DNA from: Bremia lactucae | Lineage: Eukaryota; Oomycota; Peronosporomycetes; Peronosporales; Peronosporaceae | Assembly: GCF_004359215.1 (NCBI RefSeq) | Contig: NC_090614.1 | Span: 3,992,815-4,056,814 of the forward strand | Reading direction: 5' to 3' | DNA: 64,000 bases | Shown here: positions 61,560 through 64,000 of the stretch, piece by piece | How the letters are laid out: each line of letters starts with the position of its first letter | Position numbering within the stretch: the stretch's first letter is position 1 | Position numbers and translations under genes: made by a program | The notes under the pieces: model-generated | Told to the model about the DNA's origin: nothing | What the model saw: the letters and a program-made list of their open reading frames with translations, nothing else | Databases searched by the model: none

Positions 61560-62560
61560 GGTAACTTTACCGTAGAGAGTAGTACTAGATCATTAATTTT
61601 GAATGAAAGAACATTTGCTCTTCCATGTTTGTCTGCGTTCCGTTTCTATCGGTTTTGACGTTTTCAGTGCGCTTTGTGCGAACTGCCATGAGATCTTTCT
61701 CATCTTCGATGTCGAAGCAATCGACATCGAGATCATTCGCGTCGTTGGTGACTTCGACGCGTGAAGAGCATGAGCCAGAAATGGCTTTGCTCGTGCGAGT
61801 CTCCACCCCCTTAAACAAGAGGATCCCTCTAATTGGGTGGGTATGCGTGGATGGCGTAAGCCATTCACGAAGAACGGTGTATGCTTTCTAGACGCATCCA
61901 CCAAATTGTTTGTGGCGAATTCGACCATATGTAAAAACTCGCTCTAATTCGCATACGATTGGACGTAACCATGAAGTATCTCTTCGAGGACACGATTTAC
62001 GAGTCTCGTCTGACCTTATGTCTCTGGATGATCAGAACTTGACATAGTCAGCCGTGTTCCAAGAGATCGGAACACGGATTGCTAAAACTCCTCCCTGAAC
62101 CGTGGATCTCTATCTGAGACCAATTCATGGGGTAGACCATGGAGTTGGTGTACCGTGTCGATAAAGACACGGGCACAGCCCGGAGCCATGATCGACTGTG
62201 GTACTGCAACAAGATGTACCATCTTGCTGAGTCTGTCTACAAACACAAGGATTCCATTGATTTGTGATCGTCTTCGGATATTCCGAAGACAAAGTCCATT
62301 CTGCCGGAAGTGGTAGAGGTTGGAGAGGTGCACGGGAAGAAGGCTAGGCTTCACCCGGTGACATACCTCGCAAGCACACGAATGTACTTCCGCACGAACT
62401 GATACTGGCGGGGCCAGTAAATTTTGCGACTTGCTGTAAGAAAAGTTTTTTTTCGTCCCCGGAGCCCACTTGTTGGTGCATCGTGACACTCGTACATGAT
62501 GCGCAAGCGCAAATCATTGTGAGCAAGAACAACAACACATGGAGTATCGCCGGCAAAGGC
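61278..62560 (-). pseudogene. E5 integrase (relic)
   Basis: C-terminus SHPTFYVGRLRTYHQYAV at 61460-61380. The core has FVDRLSKMVHLVAVPQSI, SDRDPRFREEF (62082-62280), and the HHCC part CHDAPTSGLRGR-like and CEVCHRVKPS (62350-62480). NNLVDASRKHTPFFVNGLRH at 61860-61910. Several frameshifts. Confidence 0.83.
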
Positions 62561-63300
62561 TTGTAGTATAGTAAGCCGTTGCGTTTGTAAATCGATCGGA
62601 TGACGATCGATATAAGGCCGTTAAATCTTCAGAAGATGTGTTGAATGGATTCATCAGACGATCTATTAAATGCAGAAGGTCCTTATCTTCTGCGTATGCT
62701 TTCTTTATGTCATCAAACAAGGTTGATGACGGAACACTTGTAATGAGTGTTGCAATAGTGGAATTATCTTCACTATTGGAGTGCGCAGTCGGCTCAAATC
62801 GGATCAGCGTGATAACGCATCAGCGACGACATTAGGTCGTCTTGATTTATATTCCACGGAAAGGTATACTTTGCGAAGAAGGATACCCACCTCGCCATCT
62901 TTGCTAGAGGTGTGGGCTGTTTACTGCCGTGCGTAATGCCGCATGGTCCGCATGTACGATGAGCGGTCCCGTATGTACGATGAGCAGTCTATCTCCGAGG
63001 AGATATATCCAAAAAAATTTTAGCCAGTGCATATTTCATGGGAAGGAGTTACTTGTCATGCATTGGGTACTTGCGTTCGACTGGTTGCAGCTGACAAAAT
63101 TGGTAAAAGATGCCGCGCTCCGCGCCGTCTGTAACGAATTGCATTAGCACAAGTTGCAAAATCGCAGGCGCCACAGACATCATGAAATGGTCTGTCTTGA
63201 TCTGCAATCGCCAAGATGGGCGATTGCATCAAGCTTTGCTTGATACCTTCAAAAGAACGCTGACAGTCAGCGTTCCATAACCATTTCTTATTTTTTCAAG
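62561..63300 (-). pseudogene. E5 RNase H and integrase leader (relic)
   Basis: IKKAYAEDKDLLHLIDRLMN (62660-62720) is the integrase leader. RNase H blocks lie around 62830-63260, with MKYALAKF-like, CALMQFVTDGAERG-like and DQDRPFHDVCGACD-like remnants on the minus strand. Confidence 0.72.
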
Positions 63301-63760
63301 AGACGAGAGAGATGAACTGTCATCTCGGCATCATTACGTGAGTATTTGTGCAAGTACGCTGCTAGAACCTGACGAACGTGAGCTTTATGAACTTCCTTGT
63401 CCGTCTTGCTGCCATGGACCAGTTACCGGTCTCACCAGATTCGTTACGCATCTATTAAATGTTGCAGGGGCGTTACTAAGCCCCTGTGGCATTACTAGCC
63501 ATTCCCAGAGCAAGCCTTTCGCACACAGAAGGTCGGAGAGCTATGTGGGGAGGTTAACTCCCTTACATGGCCCGCTTTTAATCGATCGGTAAAGAATTTT
63601 TCGATCGCAAGTGCTCGTTCACGAGGTAGTGGCCACTGCTTCATGACACAGTACTTCGAGCCCCGGTTTGAGCTCGATCTCATGTGGAGTGCCTTTATCC
63701 TTAGGCAACTCGCATGTAACTGTTTCAGGAATTACATCCCTGAATTCTATTAAATCCTCG
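63301..63760 (-). pseudogene. E5 reverse transcriptase (relic)
   Basis: GSKYCVMKQWPLPRERALAI and DRLKAGHVRELTSPHSSPTF at 63495-63683, then CRDDSSSL-type text nearer 63310. The palm between 63420 and 63500 has suffered a deletion that removes the YDD region. Confidence 0.8.
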
Positions 63761-64000
63761 TATAGACAATTTCCCTTGAGTGGCTCCCAAGATTAAGTAC
63801 TGTATCTTTCAATCCGAGTCTTCAAATTGAGGACACTTTCGTCCATCGATGAGCTGCTGAGAACCCGTTCGTTCTCTGCAAAAATTACCGTTGACCGAAT
63901 ATCGGTTACGTAGTCGTCCTCTGTGACGAGTACGCAGATCTGCTTGATTTCCCACAATGCACATCTCTCAAGAACCGCTTAGGTTCTAGAGTTGGTAATT
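63761..64000 (-). pseudogene. E5 protease/RT linker, continues beyond window
   Basis: Matches the 41340-41560 linker of E3 (CAATCCGAGTCTTC-type sequence and CATCGATGAGCTG). No complete domain before the window ends. Confidence 0.6.

Larger units (their letters stand above)
51529..64000 (-). mobile_element. E5: Ty3/gypsy chromovirus, family A, minus strand, split by E4
   Basis: 3' LTR 51529-51966, internal 51967-52379, interruption by E4, internal continuing from 60066 (after the duplicated CAATC) to the window end, where RT and protease remain. The 5' LTR and gag lie outside. Frames are broken. Its nearest relative in the window is E3. Confidence 0.9.

Overview
The window reads as a transposon-rich oomycete nuclear contig (Phytophthora or downy-mildew type; inferred). 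The evidence is eukaryotic single-copy genes, one with 41-71 nt GT-AG introns, scattered in a sea of decayed Ty3/gypsy chromoviruses (integrase plus chromodomain), one Ty1/copia relic and one LINE relic. I see no bacterial operons, rRNA, tRNA or CRISPR.

Layout. 21-2740 and 19677-22382 are the arms of an inverted duplication, each carrying an intact carnitine palmitoyltransferase 1 (CPT1) gene; the copies diverge from each other and are 16.9 kb apart. The spacer is almost entirely two gypsy elements: E1 (3175-12117, LTR family B, with a solo family-A LTR inside its gag) and E2 (12433-18920, LTR family C). 22465-23306 is a four-exon tetraspanin-like gene. 23445-23904 is a solo B LTR. 24430-27582 (E6, minus) and 27583-about 30640 (E7, plus) are two truncated B-type gypsy pieces in opposite orientation. 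31340-31660 is a LINE reverse-transcriptase scrap. 32981-37841 is the gene island: a small protein of unknown function, a CCDC43-like coiled-coil protein, an inverted paralogue of the small protein, and an adenylate kinase. 38814-46484 is a full-length family-A gypsy element E3 with a 416-N assembly gap. 46750-50275 is a copia relic containing an internal inversion. 51529-64000 is a minus-strand family-A gypsy element E5, split by a family-D gypsy element E4 (52380-60060) with a perfect CAATC target-site duplication; E5 runs off the window end.

Most interesting signal. The gypsy elements carry, between the chromodomain and the 3' LTR, reading frames on the strand opposite to gag-pol. In E1, E3, E5 and E7 the antisense protein is recognisably conserved (IG-x-EAWL, GA-x-YKL-x-RLS and CPCC motifs) although the copies are decayed and belong to two LTR families. 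E2 (about 190 codons) and E4 (about 160 codons) have antisense frames in the same place without obvious similarity. This looks like a recurrent antisense accessory gene of oomycete chromoviruses, started just inside the 3' LTR.

The host genes are ordinary housekeeping functions: CPT1 for mitochondrial import of long-chain acyl groups, adenylate kinase for adenylate balance. Nothing indicates that they form a pathway together; they are islands left between transposon insertions.
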